64,000 bases of DNA from Lachnospiraceae bacterium. Lineage in GTDB: Bacteria > Bacillota > Clostridia > Lachnospirales > Lachnospiraceae. Where the stretch lies: the NCBI GenBank assembly GCA_015057455.1, contig SVEH01000001.1, positions 62,001-126,000 of the forward strand. The letters are read 5' to 3'. Shown piece by piece: positions 43,419 through 52,658 of the stretch (positions are counted from its first letter, which is position 1; each line of letters opens with the position of its first letter). Below the pieces are notes generated by a model, which had not been told where the DNA came from, did no database searches, and was given only the letters and a program-made list of their open reading frames with translations. A program made the translations under genes and the position numbers.

Positions 43419-44225
43419 TTAATTCTCTATTATACCATATGTTGCAGCCATAGCAAATTTCTTCTCTAAGTCTACAAAATCATCATACATATCAAAAACC
43501 ATATGTCCAAAACTTACTGGAGATATAGACATTAATGCCACTCCAAACTTATTAAGAATACTTGATATTGCACCTAAACATGCAGTTGCTCCTGCTGTAA
43601 TATATGATGCAACAATGGCAGCAATTGCAACCATAACTGCGCCAACTGCAACAGCTATACATTTCATTATTTGTTTATTAACACTATCTACTAATTCTAT
43701 ATATTGATCAACATACTCTTTAGTTGGTATCTTTGAATAATTGATAACATAATTCTCTGTACTACCAATTCTATAATACATCTCATCGCCTTTTACACCA
43801 GCTTGATAAAAATAGTCTCTTTTAAACTTATCTTTTACAACTTTTTTCCAATATAATGGTCCTGTCCCATCTCTTTTGTTACTATTCTCATCTTCTGATT
43901 CTAAAATAGGAACTGTTGATGTTTTTATATTATACATAGGTTCGTTTTCACTATTAACACCTATATATTCATAATAGTTACATATAACCACATCATCTGT
44001 TATTACATAATCCATATATGAACCATCATCTAGATCAACTCTATAATCACCTTGAAGATTATTATCAGATAAAGTTACTTGTTCCTTAATAACTTCATCT
44101 CCACTAACAACTTGATCCTTTGTTTGTGATTCATTAGCTCTAATATTAATTGGGTCCTTCCATATAACAAACATTAAAGCCACAATAACAACAACTGCTA
44201 TAACTTTTTTTATTATCTTATTCAT
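43419..44225 (-). CDS. Unknown exported/membrane protein with Gly/Ala-rich C-terminal helices
   Basis: I do not recognise this 268-residue protein. It has an N-terminal signal/anchor segment (about 7-22) and a polar extracytoplasmic region of ~160 residues. That region contains SYMDYVITDDVVICNYYEY and NYVINYSKIPTKEYVDQYIE. Two closely spaced hydrophobic helices follow (about 185-210 and 212-235), rich in Ala, Gly and Val, and then an acidic amphipathic end. The helices could insert in a membrane or form a helical bundle as in some bacteriocin-like proteins, but no immunity or export gene lies nearby. GGGGAAGTG is the probable ribosome-binding site. Confidence 0.6.
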   Translation of the reverse strand: MNKIIKKVIAVVVIVALMFVIWKDPINIRANESQTKDQVVSGDEVIKEQVTLSDNNLQGDYRVDLDDGSYMDYVITDDVVICNYYEYIGVNSENEPMYNIKTSTVPILESEDENSNKRDGTGPLYWKKVVKDKFKRDYFYQAGVKGDEMYYRIGSTENYVINYSKIPTKEYVDQYIELVDSVNKQIMKCIAVAVGAVMVAIAAIVASYITAGATACLGAISSILNKFGVALMSISPVSFGHMVFDMYDDFVDLEKKFAMAATYGIIEN

Positions 44226-44396
44226 AATTATACACTTCCCCTTCTAACTTATTAATTACTCCTAACTTTTTCTGTATAAATTCTACCACTAATATGTATA
44301 TTTTACCACTATAATTTTCTAAAATTTTTATAAATAATATTAATAATAATTCATATATACTGTATTTTTATCAAATACTAATTATTATAATTACTA

Positions 44397-45485
44397 TTAA
44401 TTATTATATTTTTCCTTATGACTCTTTATTAACTCATCATCATCAAAATAATTTATCTTCATAGCCTCTCTTACTTCTGCCAAAGTATTCATTGCTACTT
44501 TTCTTGCTTCCTCACTACCTTTTCGAAGAATCTCATATACACCCTCAATATTCTTCTCAAATTCTTTTCTTCTGTTTCTAATAGGTTCAAATTCCTCTTG
44601 CATAACATTAAACAAGAATCGTTTCACTACCATATCACCTAATCCACCTCTAGTATAATGATCTTTTAATTCTTGTAGGTTAGCATAATCAGGTAAATAT
44701 TTTGCAAAATATTCATCTTTACAAAATGCATCAAGATATGTAAATACTGTATTACCTTCTAAATGCCCTGGATCTGATACTTTAATATGTGTTGGATCAG
44801 TATACATCCCCATAACTTTCTTTCGAACTTCCTCTTCTGTATCTGATAAATAAATACAGTTACCTAGTGATTTACTCATCTTTGCTTTACCATCAGTTCC
44901 TGGTAATCTCAAACATGCCTTATTACTTGGCAAAATAACATCTGGTTCTATTAATACTTCTGAGTAAACTTGATTAAACTTACGAACAATCTCTCTAGTT
45001 TGCTCAATCATTGGTAACTGGTCCTCACCTACAGGAACAGTTGTAGCCTTAAATGCTGTAATATCAGCAGCTTGGCTTATAGGATATGTGAAAAATCCAA
45101 CTGGTATACTTGCTTCAAAATTACGCATCTTTATCTCGTTCTTAACTGTTGGATTACGTTGTAATCTAGCAACCGTAACCATATCCATATAATAAAATGA
45201 TAATTCACATAACTCAGGTACCTGTGATTGAATAAATATAGTTGCCTTATTAGGGTCCAATCCACATGCTAAATAATCTAGGGCAACCTCTATTATATTC
45301 TCTCTTATCTTCTCTGGATTCTCTATATTATCTGTAAGCGCTTGTGCATCTGCTATCATTATATAAATTTTATCATACTCACCAGATTCTTGTAATTCTA
45401 CTCTATTCTTTAAAGAACCAACGTAATGTCCTACATGTAATTTTCCTGTTGGTCTATCTCCTGTTAAAATTATTTTATTACTCAT
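44397..45485 (-). CDS. trpS: Tryptophanyl-tRNA synthetase
   Basis: The 362-residue protein is a class I TrpRS. The HIGH-like motif is [10 protein letters not shown], the KMSKS motif is [11 protein letters not shown], and [14 protein letters not shown] is the dimer/tRNA region. The length is slightly above the compact bacterial form and agrees with the clostridial TrpS type. The frame opens at 45509, but GGAGG lies 5 bases before ATG 45485, giving [14 protein letters not shown]. No T-box leader is present in the ~40-base leader. The tRNA it charges is at 11648. Confidence 0.95.
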   Translation of the reverse strand: MSNKIILTGDRPTGKLHVGHYVGSLKNRVELQESGEYDKIYIMIADAQALTDNIENPEKIRENIIEVALDYLACGLDPNKATIFIQSQVPELCELSFYYMDMVTVARLQRNPTVKNEIKMRNFEASIPVGFFTYPISQAADITAFKATTVPVGEDQLPMIEQTREIVRKFNQVYSEVLIEPDVILPSNKACLRLPGTDGKAKMSKSLGNCIYLSDTEEEVRKKVMGMYTDPTHIKVSDPGHLEGNTVFTYLDAFCKDEYFAKYLPDYANLQELKDHYTRGGLGDMVVKRFLFNVMQEEFEPIRNRRKEFEKNIEGVYEILRKGSEEARKVAMNTLAEVREAMKINYFDDDELIKSHKEKYNN

Positions 45486-45519
45486 AATGTCCTCCATTCT
45501 AAAGTTCATCTAAGTTTTA

Positions 45520-45548
45520 TGTATAACATAGAATACCCATTTAGTCAA
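45520..45548 (-). promoter_or_regulatory. Promoter of trpS
   Basis: On the minus strand TTGACT (45543-45548), 17 bases, then TATACA (45520-45525). ATGTAAAAAAATG lies about 30 bases upstream. Confidence 0.6.
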
Positions 45549-45598
45549 GTTTTATAACCTTCTTCTATTAATTATATACATTTTTTTACATTTATCTC

Positions 45599-45626
45599 TA
45601 AATCCTTTTTTAATACTAGACGATAA
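45599..45626 (+). promoter_or_regulatory. Sigma-28-like promoter upstream of the PocR receptor gene
   Basis: TAAA (45599-45602), a 16-base spacer and GACGATAA (45619-45626) fit the FliA/SigD consensus at 7 of 8 bases in the -10. The leader would be ~185 bases. The remaining gap (45627-45817) is AT-rich with nothing else seen. Confidence 0.45.
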
Positions 45627-45817
45627 TACCTTTAGCATCGTGTAGACCCTTTATTTTTATTTGTCAAATTTTATTAGTCTATACGTAAGCTTTATGGCAT
45701 TTATATTTATGTGTATATTAGTTTTAATACATTTATTAAACTTAATATGTTCATTAATTCCAAATGGAATTTAAAAATAATAAAATAAATATATATATTT
45801 TTTTAAGGAGGATTATC

Positions 45818-46636
45818 ATGGCCATAAATAATTTTTCTACTTTTGTAGATATGGAAAAACTTCAATATTTACAAGATACTTTTGCAACAGCTACAGGAAT
45901 GTCAGCTGTAATCATTGATATGGGTGGTAAGCAAGTTACAAAACCTAGTAATCAACGCGAATTTTGTTATAACTACGTAAAACAATCTAACACAGGACGT
46001 AGATTATGTGAAAAATGTGAAAAAGATGGTATTGGTACATACACATGTCACGCTGGTTTAACAGAATTCTCAGAGAACATAATTGTTGAAGGAGAAACTG
46101 TTGCTAAAGTAATTGGTGGACAAACAAGAACTGGTGAAATTGATGAAGATGTTATTAAACAACTTTCAACAAAATTAGATTTAGATATGTCTAGTTTAAC
46201 TGAAATTGCAAAGAAAATACCAGTTCAATCAGAAGAAGCTGTTAAGGCTGCTTCAAAATTATTAGCTGAGATTATCTCACTATACATCCACTCAGAACAC
46301 TATATGAAACACAATGATAAGAAAGTAGCTATTCTTGAAACAGAAGTTAAAAACGTTCTTGAAGATACTAATGCTATTTCAACTCATACTGAAGAGCTTA
46401 GACATATATCTAAGAGACAAAATATTCTTGCACTTAACGCTTCTATCGAAGCAGGTCGTGCTGGTGAAGCTGGTAAAGGTTTCTCAGTTGTTGCTGATCA
46501 AATGGCTGTTTTATCAAAACAATCATCAGACATTTATTCAAGCATAACTACATTTGCTAAGAATATTGATACTTCAATTCATAAATTAGATAATTTCTTT
46601 GGAACTTCTAATGAAGATGAAGATATGATGGTATAA
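45818..46636 (+). CDS. PocR-domain soluble chemoreceptor-like protein
   Basis: The 272-residue cytoplasmic protein has an N-terminal PocR sensory domain (about 10-165) with conserved cysteines in [18 protein letters not shown] and [10 protein letters not shown] short coiled coil follows, then the tip of an MCP signalling domain (about 200-250: [31 protein letters not shown]). It lacks membrane segments, HAMP and long methylation helices. PocR domains bind small ligands such as hydrocarbon derivatives. It would signal to CheA if the arrays exist; no che gene is in this window. GGAGG precedes ATG 45818, 18 codons inside the longest frame. Confidence 0.85.
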   Translation: MAINNFSTFVDMEKLQYLQDTFATATGMSAVIIDMGGKQVTKPSNQREFCYNYVKQSNTGRRLCEKCEKDGIGTYTCHAGLTEFSENIIVEGETVAKVIGGQTRTGEIDEDVIKQLSTKLDLDMSSLTEIAKKIPVQSEEAVKAASKLLAEIISLYIHSEHYMKHNDKKVAILETEVKNVLEDTNAISTHTEELRHISKRQNILALNASIEAGRAGEAGKGFSVVADQMAVLSKQSSDIYSSITTFAKNIDTSIHKLDNFFGTSNEDEDMMV

Positions 46637-46656
46637 TCTTATACTAATGAATAAAT

Positions 46657-46691
46657 AAAAGAGAGGCTGTTGAAATAATCGCCTCTCTTTT
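46657..46691. terminator. Terminator of the PocR receptor gene
   Basis: AAAAGAGAGGC (46657-46667) pairs with GCCTCTCTTTT (46681-46691). It is followed by a TTTATTTTA tandem tract to 46721, and T-rich sequence lies on the other strand too. Confidence 0.88.
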
Positions 46692-46740
46692 ATTTATTTT
46701 ATTTATTTTATTTATTTTATTTACTTCGATATCATTAATT

Positions 46741-47835
46741 TTAATTCAAAAGATTAATTACATTTCCTTTATCATCAATATCTACATCAAAGGATATTCC
46801 TTTATAATAATCATAAAATTCTTTTCTTAAATTATCATCTTCTACTATAGATGTAAGATATGCTTTTTCTACACATGGTATTACTTGAGTTTCAATATTA
46901 TCATCTAAAGTTATTTTTACCATCATAGTTCTATCTATAGTTCCACCAAACATAAAATTTCCTAAACTATATATAATTGGTTTATTATTATATATTTCAG
47001 CACCTTGCAAGCAATGTGTATGACATCCTATAACTGCATCCGCACCTGCATCAATATATTGTCTTGCTAATGTTTTTTGATATTCTTCAGGATATTCTTG
47101 ATGTTCTTTCCCCCAATGAACATATACAACTGCATAATCAGCACTATCCTTTGCTATTTCTATTTGTTCTAATAATATTTTAGGATCATATGTAGTTAAC
47201 ATACCTGCCCTATCCCCTGTCGCATTCCAATCTGTAACTGGTATTACTCTTGAAGCACAAAGAAATGCGACTTTTTTTCCTTTTCTTTCAATATACTTAA
47301 CTTCTTTTGCTTCCTCCATATTTCTTCCAGCTCCACCACATAACATGTCTGAATTGTTATATGTATCCAAAGTATCAATTAATGCATCTGTTCCAAAATC
47401 CAGAGTATGATTATTGGCCAATGACACAATATCAACCCCCATTTCCTCAAAGATACTAATATACTTTGGATCTGTTCTAAAAGTATACTGCTTATCTTCC
47501 ATCTTAGTTCCTCTTAAGCTAAAAGGAAATTCCTGATTTACCATAGCTATATCTGCATTTTTAAATTCTGAAAGCAAATTAGGTGACAATATATTTTCAA
47601 CATTGCCACCATCTTTATTATAAGTATTAGTCATACTCTCTGATAGCAATACATCTCCGCCAAATACAAGTGTAATGGCTCCAGAATCCTCGCTATCACT
47701 ATATAATTCTTGTGTTTTATCATTCACATTACTATTATTACTCTCGTTCATTTTAATTTGTGTATCATTTTCTTTACTACACCCACATATTAAAACCAAA
47801 CTACATAAGACTACGCTCATTATTATCTTCTTCAT
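46741..47835 (-). CDS. CapA/PGA-synthesis-type metallophosphatase-like lipoprotein
   Basis: The 364-residue protein has a lipoprotein signal with lipobox LICGC and a CapA-type (PGA_cap) domain (about 50-340). Metal-site motifs are TLVFGGDVLLS, SLANNHTLDFG, VYVHWGKEHQEYP and GCHTHCLQGAEIYN with YSLGNFMFGG. CapA relatives take part in poly-gamma-glutamate export, but many stand-alone copies have unknown roles; capB/capC are not here. The frame opens at 47877, but GGGAG and position favour ATG 47835. It is 25 bases downstream of a small lipoprotein gene and probably cotranscribed. Confidence 0.85.
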   Translation of the reverse strand: MKKIIMSVVLCSLVLICGCSKENDTQIKMNESNNSNVNDKTQELYSDSEDSGAITLVFGGDVLLSESMTNTYNKDGGNVENILSPNLLSEFKNADIAMVNQEFPFSLRGTKMEDKQYTFRTDPKYISIFEEMGVDIVSLANNHTLDFGTDALIDTLDTYNNSDMLCGGAGRNMEEAKEVKYIERKGKKVAFLCASRVIPVTDWNATGDRAGMLTTYDPKILLEQIEIAKDSADYAVVYVHWGKEHQEYPEEYQKTLARQYIDAGADAVIGCHTHCLQGAEIYNNKPIIYSLGNFMFGGTIDRTMMVKITLDDNIETQVIPCVEKAYLTSIVEDDNLRKEFYDYYKGISFDVDIDDKGNVINLLN

Positions 47836-47860
47836 TAAATATACACTCCCTACATAACTA

Positions 47861-48352
47861 TTATTCCGTCTCCTCAATTAGTATCATAGACCATTTACCC
47901 TCATATTCAAAAGCTAGATTCTCACTTTTAAATGTCTTCTTTTTTCCATCATGGTCATAAAATACTATATCAAACTTTACTATTCCAACCTTCATCATAT
48001 CATCTGTAAACACTTCAGATATATTAATTTCTTGGACAAATCTATTTATATAATCTTGTCTTTCTCTAACATTAACTTGTCTATATTCTACATTTTGAAT
48101 ACCAACAGCCTTATCTGTTTTCTGTGATAAGTCACATATTTTACTAATATATCTATTCTTCTGCTCATTAGATAAAAATATGTCTGGAATATAATCATCA
48201 ATTATGTCTAAGTCCTCATCTAATCTTGCTCTTGTTATCTTATAAACTAAATTATATCTTTCTTCTTCTTCTTTTTTTTGCATATCATTACTGCATGCTA
48301 CTAGCAACGTACATACACAAAAAACAACTATCCCCACTATTATCTTTTTCAC
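47861..48352 (-). CDS. Small lipoprotein of unknown function
   Basis: The 163-residue protein has a lipoprotein signal (lipobox LLVAC, near residue 20), a helical Glu/Arg-rich segment and a beta-rich C-terminus ending FDIVFYDHDGKKKTFKSEN...EGKWSMILIEE, which resembles the NTF2-like or DUF4878-like lipoproteins. No family is certain. The frame opens with TTG 48361, but GGAG is 9 bases from GTG 48352, the likely start. It lies just downstream of a chemoreceptor gene and upstream of the CapA-like gene; the three may form one unit. Confidence 0.6.
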   Translation of the reverse strand: MKKIIVGIVVFCVCTLLVACSNDMQKKEEEERYNLVYKITRARLDEDLDIIDDYIPDIFLSNEQKNRYISKICDLSQKTDKAVGIQNVEYRQVNVRERQDYINRFVQEINISEVFTDDMMKVGIVKFDIVFYDHDGKKKTFKSENLAFEYEGKWSMILIEETE

Positions 48353-48387
48353 TTCAAGCAACTCCTTCCCCCTTTAATTTCTACATA

Positions 48388-50268
48388 TTAAAGTTTAAAT
48401 ACATTCATTGTATCACTTAATTTTTGAGATACCTTTTTAATCTCTGAAGCTTCATAGAATAAATCTGTCATACAATCTGTTACTTGACTTGTGTCTGATG
48501 CTGTTTGTTTGTTCTTATTAGCTGCATCTTTTAATTCATCTACAACTTCAATAATTTCCTCACTTGTCTCACCCATAACTTTTATTTTCTCTTTAATATG
48601 CTCAACATTACCAGACATTACATCAATACCTCCATTAATATTTTTAAATATTTCTTCTGTAACATCTATACTATTATTCATTCTGCCTATAACTTCATTT
48701 ACCTCTTCCATATTACGCATAGTTTTATTAGAACCTCTTAATAGGTATTTTATCTCATCCGCAATACTCTTGGATACTAATGCTGATTGATCCGCAAGTT
48801 GTTTTATTTGATTAGCAACAATACCAAATCCTTTTCCTTGCTCTCCAACTCTTACTGCCTCTATTGATGCGTTAATAGACAATAATTCTGTTTCATCTGC
48901 AAAAGATGAAATCTGTTCTGCAAATCTTCTAATTTGATTAGCAGATACATTTGTTTTTTCAATTTGTTGATTTAATGCTAATATTACATTATTTAATGTC
49001 TCGTTGATATATAATAACTCTTCAACAATGTTCTTAACATTTGATCCTTCTAATTGCATACCATTTTTTATATTATTAAGTTTAACTATTTCTTCATAAG
49101 TTGCATTTAACATTTCATTTAATACAACAATATTCTTACTAACTTTGTTAGATGTTTTATACTGCACTTCTGCAGTTTCTGTCATAACTCCAACTACCTT
49201 ATTAACAGTATCTATTGATTCTTTTGTTTTTTGTGCTGTATCATCCAAATGTTGTGCTGAATCTTGTAAGCCATCTACTTCTTCTATACTTTTCTTTATC
49301 ATGGTACGTAACTCTCTTACTAGAACAAATAAAGAATTATTCATTACGCCTAACTCATCTTGTCTTTTAAGAACATCGTTAGTAAAATTAACCTTCAATT
49401 CTCCTGTTGCAACCTTTTCTATATTATTTACTCCAGCTTTAATTGCTGATGTAAATCTGCTTGCAATAATTACTGCTAATACAATAGATGCAATAACTAA
49501 GCACACCACACTTATTCCTGTAATACTAATTACATTGTTCATAGATGCTTTTCTACTTTGCACATCTGCTGATACAACTATCATACCAATTACATCTTCA
49601 TCTGAACGTTCTTGGAATACTGTAATACCATATACATATGAAGGAACTCCATTTACATTATAATTAGTTGATGAAAAATCATATTTTCCTTCTATTGCTG
49701 CTTTGGCTATATCTTTAGGAAAAGCCATATTTGTCTCTGCAACATCTTCCATTGTACTAACTATACATGCATCATTTGAATAGAAGAAAATATCTATTCC
49801 AGAGGCTTCACCTATAGATTTAATCAACTCTGTAGATCCACCTATGTTAAAATTACCTTTCCATAATCCACCATCTGCTCCTGAGATATAGTCACCTGGA
49901 TTTTGATTATATGCTGTAAGTACTGTAAGAGCTGAACCCTGAATATTATTTAATACATCCCTATCTGTTGATCTAGATAATGTTGTACTAAATAATAACG
50001 CAACAATTATACCTAAAACAACTACAGGTACTATTGCTACTGCTAGTATAATTGTTCGTACACTCCTTTTACTCTTCATTTTACTATTACTATTTTTATT
50101 ATTAGTAATAATTTTTTTATTAGGATTTTTTTTCATATCTATGTTTTTATTCTTTCCTTTATCGGACTTACTATTTTTTTCCTTAATGCTGATTTTTTTA
50201 TCATTTATATTCTTTTTTTCAAGGTTTTTCTTATCTACTCTTGTTTCCTTTTTTATTTTCGCACCCAT
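48388..50268 (-). CDS. Membrane methyl-accepting chemotaxis protein with extracellular Cache-like domain
   Basis: The 626-residue protein has a Lys/Asn-rich cytoplasmic N-terminus (about 1-68), membrane helix 1 (about 69-92) and an extracellular ~150-residue sensor of single-Cache type (DGGLWKGNFNIGG, FFYSNDACIVST). Membrane helix 2 (about 245-268), HAMP and a signalling domain follow; the tip reads LLSINASIEAVRVGEQGKGF. The ~65-residue basic N-terminus before helix 1 is unusually long. GGAG precedes the ATG. It is divergent from the BMP lipoprotein across 149 bases that hold two sigma-28-like promoters. Confidence 0.93.
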   Translation of the reverse strand: MGAKIKKETRVDKKNLEKKNINDKKISIKEKNSKSDKGKNKNIDMKKNPNKKIITNNKNSNSKMKSKRSVRTIILAVAIVPVVVLGIIVALLFSTTLSRSTDRDVLNNIQGSALTVLTAYNQNPGDYISGADGGLWKGNFNIGGSTELIKSIGEASGIDIFFYSNDACIVSTMEDVAETNMAFPKDIAKAAIEGKYDFSSTNYNVNGVPSYVYGITVFQERSDEDVIGMIVVSADVQSRKASMNNVISITGISVVCLVIASIVLAVIIASRFTSAIKAGVNNIEKVATGELKVNFTNDVLKRQDELGVMNNSLFVLVRELRTMIKKSIEEVDGLQDSAQHLDDTAQKTKESIDTVNKVVGVMTETAEVQYKTSNKVSKNIVVLNEMLNATYEEIVKLNNIKNGMQLEGSNVKNIVEELLYINETLNNVILALNQQIEKTNVSANQIRRFAEQISSFADETELLSINASIEAVRVGEQGKGFGIVANQIKQLADQSALVSKSIADEIKYLLRGSNKTMRNMEEVNEVIGRMNNSIDVTEEIFKNINGGIDVMSGNVEHIKEKIKVMGETSEEIIEVVDELKDAANKNKQTASDTSQVTDCMTDLFYEASEIKKVSQKLSDTMNVFKL

Positions 50269-50301
50269 ATTATATCTCCTTTACATATAATCATACATTC
50301 T

Positions 50302-50328
50302 ATATCGACATTAAACTTGGAAATATTA
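50302..50328 (-). promoter_or_regulatory. Sigma-28-like promoter of the chemoreceptor gene
   Basis: On the minus strand TAAT (50325-50328), 15 bases, then GTCGATAT (50302-50309), 34 bases before the start codon. It matches the FliA/SigD consensus at 3 of 4 and 7 of 8 positions. Confidence 0.55.
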
Positions 50329-50351
50329 TCCATTATTTTACTTTTTTAGTA

Positions 50352-50378
50352 TAATTTTAGAGGTTTTTTATCCGATAT
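50352..50378 (+). promoter_or_regulatory. Sigma-28-like promoter of the BMP lipoprotein gene
   Basis: TAAT (50352-50355), 15 bases, then TCCGATAT (50371-50378). Seven of eight -10 bases match GCCGATAT. A TATAAT at 50350-50355 also overlaps, so sigma-A use is possible. Confidence 0.5.
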
Positions 50379-50417
50379 ATGCATTATCAAATTATATAAA
50401 GGAGGATAATCTAAGAA

Positions 50418-51605
50418 ATGGTCAATAAAAAATTTTTTAAGATTATTGTAAGTTCGTTACTAATTAGTTCATTAGTAGCATTAAGCGGTTGTTCAAATTC
50501 AGCTGCTCCACAAGAAGAGGCTAAAAAAAGCAGTTCAGCAAAAAAGGATACTGCAGAAGATTCAAAGGACAACCCTTATAAAGATTTAAAAATAGGTGTT
50601 GTAAACATTGGAGCATCAACAGATACAGCAGGATATACATATGCACATATTGCTGGTATCAAAGGTATGCAATCATCTTTAAATATCAAAGATGATCAAA
50701 TAATGTACAAAGATCATATTCCTGATGGACCTGGAGATCAAGAAACAATCAAAAAGGCAATTCAAGAATGTATCGATGGTGGATGTAAGATAATCTTTAC
50801 AACAAGTTTTGGATTCAAAGATGCTACAAAAGAACTTGCTGAGAAATATCCAGATATTTATTTCTCTCACTGTTCTGGTGACTTAAGTAATGGTAAGAAC
50901 TTCAATAGATACTTTGGTAAAATTTACCAACCATTCTATTTAGCAGGTATTGCAGCTGGTTTAAAAACAACTTCTAATAAAGTTGGATTCGTTTCTTCAT
51001 GGGGAAGCGCAGTTTCAGAAGCTGCATATTGCTTAAATGCATTTGCAATGGGTGTTGCTTCAGTTAATCCTACTGCTAAGGTATATTCATATGCTATTAA
51101 CAGCTGGGGTGACGAAGCTCTTGAAAAAGAAGCAGCTACATGGTTAGTTACTCATGGTATCGATGTTGTTGGACAAGATACTGATACAGCTCAACCATCA
51201 CTTATTGCACAAGCTAATGGTAAATTCAGTATTGGTTACAACTCAGATATGAGTAAAGATGCTCCTGGATCAACGTTAATGTCTGTTATCTGGAACTGGA
51301 GCTCATATTATACACACGCTGTTAAGAGTATTGTAGATGGTTCATGGGATTGTCCAAACTACTTCGGAGGTTTCAAAGAAGGTACTATTGGATATACTCC
51401 ATTATCTAATCTAAATCATGCTGATGCTGATGCAAAAGTACAAGAAGCTGTTAAGAAATTTACAGAAGGTTCTTGGGACGTATTTACAGGTGTTATCGAA
51501 ACAAATGATGGTAAAACTGTTGGTGCTGCTAACGTTACTATGGATGATGATACAGTTCAATTTAATACTAACTGGTTATACAAGAATGTAGTAGTAATTA
51601 AATAG
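50418..51605 (+). CDS. BMP-family (PnrA-like) substrate-binding lipoprotein
   Basis: The 395-residue protein has a lipoprotein signal with lipobox ALSGC, a short Ser/Lys linker and a type I periplasmic-binding fold. Landmarks are IGVVNIGASTDTAGYTYAH, IFTTSFGFKDATKELAEKYP and VGFVSSWGSAVSEAAYCLNA, as in basic membrane protein/PnrA nucleoside-binding lipoproteins. No ABC ATPase or permease is adjacent; the gene has its own promoter and terminator. Its divergent partner is a chemoreceptor. An AAGGAGG lies 11-12 bases before ATG 50418. The real ligand is unknown; purine nucleosides are typical of the family. Confidence 0.88.
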   Translation: MVNKKFFKIIVSSLLISSLVALSGCSNSAAPQEEAKKSSSAKKDTAEDSKDNPYKDLKIGVVNIGASTDTAGYTYAHIAGIKGMQSSLNIKDDQIMYKDHIPDGPGDQETIKKAIQECIDGGCKIIFTTSFGFKDATKELAEKYPDIYFSHCSGDLSNGKNFNRYFGKIYQPFYLAGIAAGLKTTSNKVGFVSSWGSAVSEAAYCLNAFAMGVASVNPTAKVYSYAINSWGDEALEKEAATWLVTHGIDVVGQDTDTAQPSLIAQANGKFSIGYNSDMSKDAPGSTLMSVIWNWSSYYTHAVKSIVDGSWDCPNYFGGFKEGTIGYTPLSNLNHADADAKVQEAVKKFTEGSWDVFTGVIETNDGKTVGAANVTMDDDTVQFNTNWLYKNVVVIK

Positions 51606-51617
51606 TTTTAATAAATT

Positions 51618-51643
51618 AAAGGAGTTGCGAAAACAACTCCTTT
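51618..51643. terminator. Bidirectional terminator between BMP lipoprotein and YitT genes
   Basis: AAAGGAGTTG (51618-51627) pairs with CAACTCCTTT (51634-51643), followed on plus by TTTATTT. Confidence 0.9.
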
Positions 51644-51688
51644 TTTATTTCACAAAAATATACAATTTGCAATTTTTCTTTCATAACT

Positions 51689-52576
51689 TTAATAATATCT
51701 TCTCTGATAAAAATTGCCTTGTATCTGTTGTGATTTTATAATATTTATAAATGCATGTTCATCTACACGTTTTATATGAGCTATAACTTGCCCCATTTCT
51801 TCACTAGACACAACTGAATATATCATATTACGAGTTTTACCTTGATACATTCCTACACCTTTGAACAATGTTCCATCATGATTAGTTAAATCTCTAATAA
51901 CTTCATATACAGCATCAACATTCTCTGTAATTATAAACAATGTATTCTTTTGATACCTCTTATATATCATCTGTATAATATTGGTTGATACAAATTGTAA
52001 AATAATTGAGTATAATGCTTCTTCTATTCCAAATAACATTCCTGCTATAAATAATACGACTACATTAGCTGCAAATATATAGTTCCATGCGTCCTTTTTG
52101 TACTTTTTAGATATATATATTGATATTATATCTGTTCCACCACTTGTAGCGTTAATTAATAAACATATTCCAATTGCTGCTCCATTAAGTAGACCACCAA
52201 ATATTGCACATAACAAAATATCTTCCATTATATTTAAATTAGGTATTATATCTACCATAATAGACATAAGTACAATCATAATTAATGAATTAGTTGTAAA
52301 TACCTTTCCAACATACTTATATCCCATATATATTGGTATAATATTAAGAGTAATATATATAGCTGAATATGGTATACTAACATCAAAAAACTCTATTCCT
52401 ATCTTCTGAATTAATAAACTTATTCCAGATACTCCTCCAGGTAAAATTCCACCTACTCTTGCAATATTACTAATATTAAATGCCATAATAAATGCTACAA
52501 TCACAATAATTATATATTGCTTTATTCTTCCACCTATTGTAGCCTTCTCTTCAGATAAATTATGTAATGTTATCAT
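51689..52576 (-). CDS. YitT-family membrane protein (DUF161 + DUF2179)
   Basis: The 295-residue protein has five or six membrane segments (about 18-210) with RVGGILPGGVSGISLLIQKI and ATSGGTDIISIYISKKY, both typical of YitT proteins. A small cytoplasmic DUF2179 domain (about 220-290: YRDLTNHDGTLFKGVGMY-type sequence, here VIRDLTNHDGTLFKGVGMYQ) closes it. The family is widespread in Firmicutes; its transport role is not established. AAGGAG precedes the ATG. It is convergent with the BMP gene. Confidence 0.9.
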   Translation of the reverse strand: MITLHNLSEEKATIGGRIKQYIIIVIVAFIMAFNISNIARVGGILPGGVSGISLLIQKIGIEFFDVSIPYSAIYITLNIIPIYMGYKYVGKVFTTNSLIMIVLMSIMVDIIPNLNIMEDILLCAIFGGLLNGAAIGICLLINATSGGTDIISIYISKKYKKDAWNYIFAANVVVLFIAGMLFGIEEALYSIILQFVSTNIIQMIYKRYQKNTLFIITENVDAVYEVIRDLTNHDGTLFKGVGMYQGKTRNMIYSVVSSEEMGQVIAHIKRVDEHAFINIIKSQQIQGNFYQRRYY

Positions 52577-52658
52577 AATAAACTCCTTTATTGATTATTC
52601 TTTACCACCAACCATTCTTCATAATATCACACCTATCTATAATGTTCAAGGGGCTACA

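Noticed and set aside
43419-44225. Bacteriocin precursor
   Set aside because: No leader-cleavage motif, no immunity, maturation or export gene nearby; length and exported domain do not fit.
45486-45550. T-box leader for trpS
   Set aside because: The leader is only about 40 bases from the promoter and lacks the TGGnACCGCG T-box sequence and stem I.
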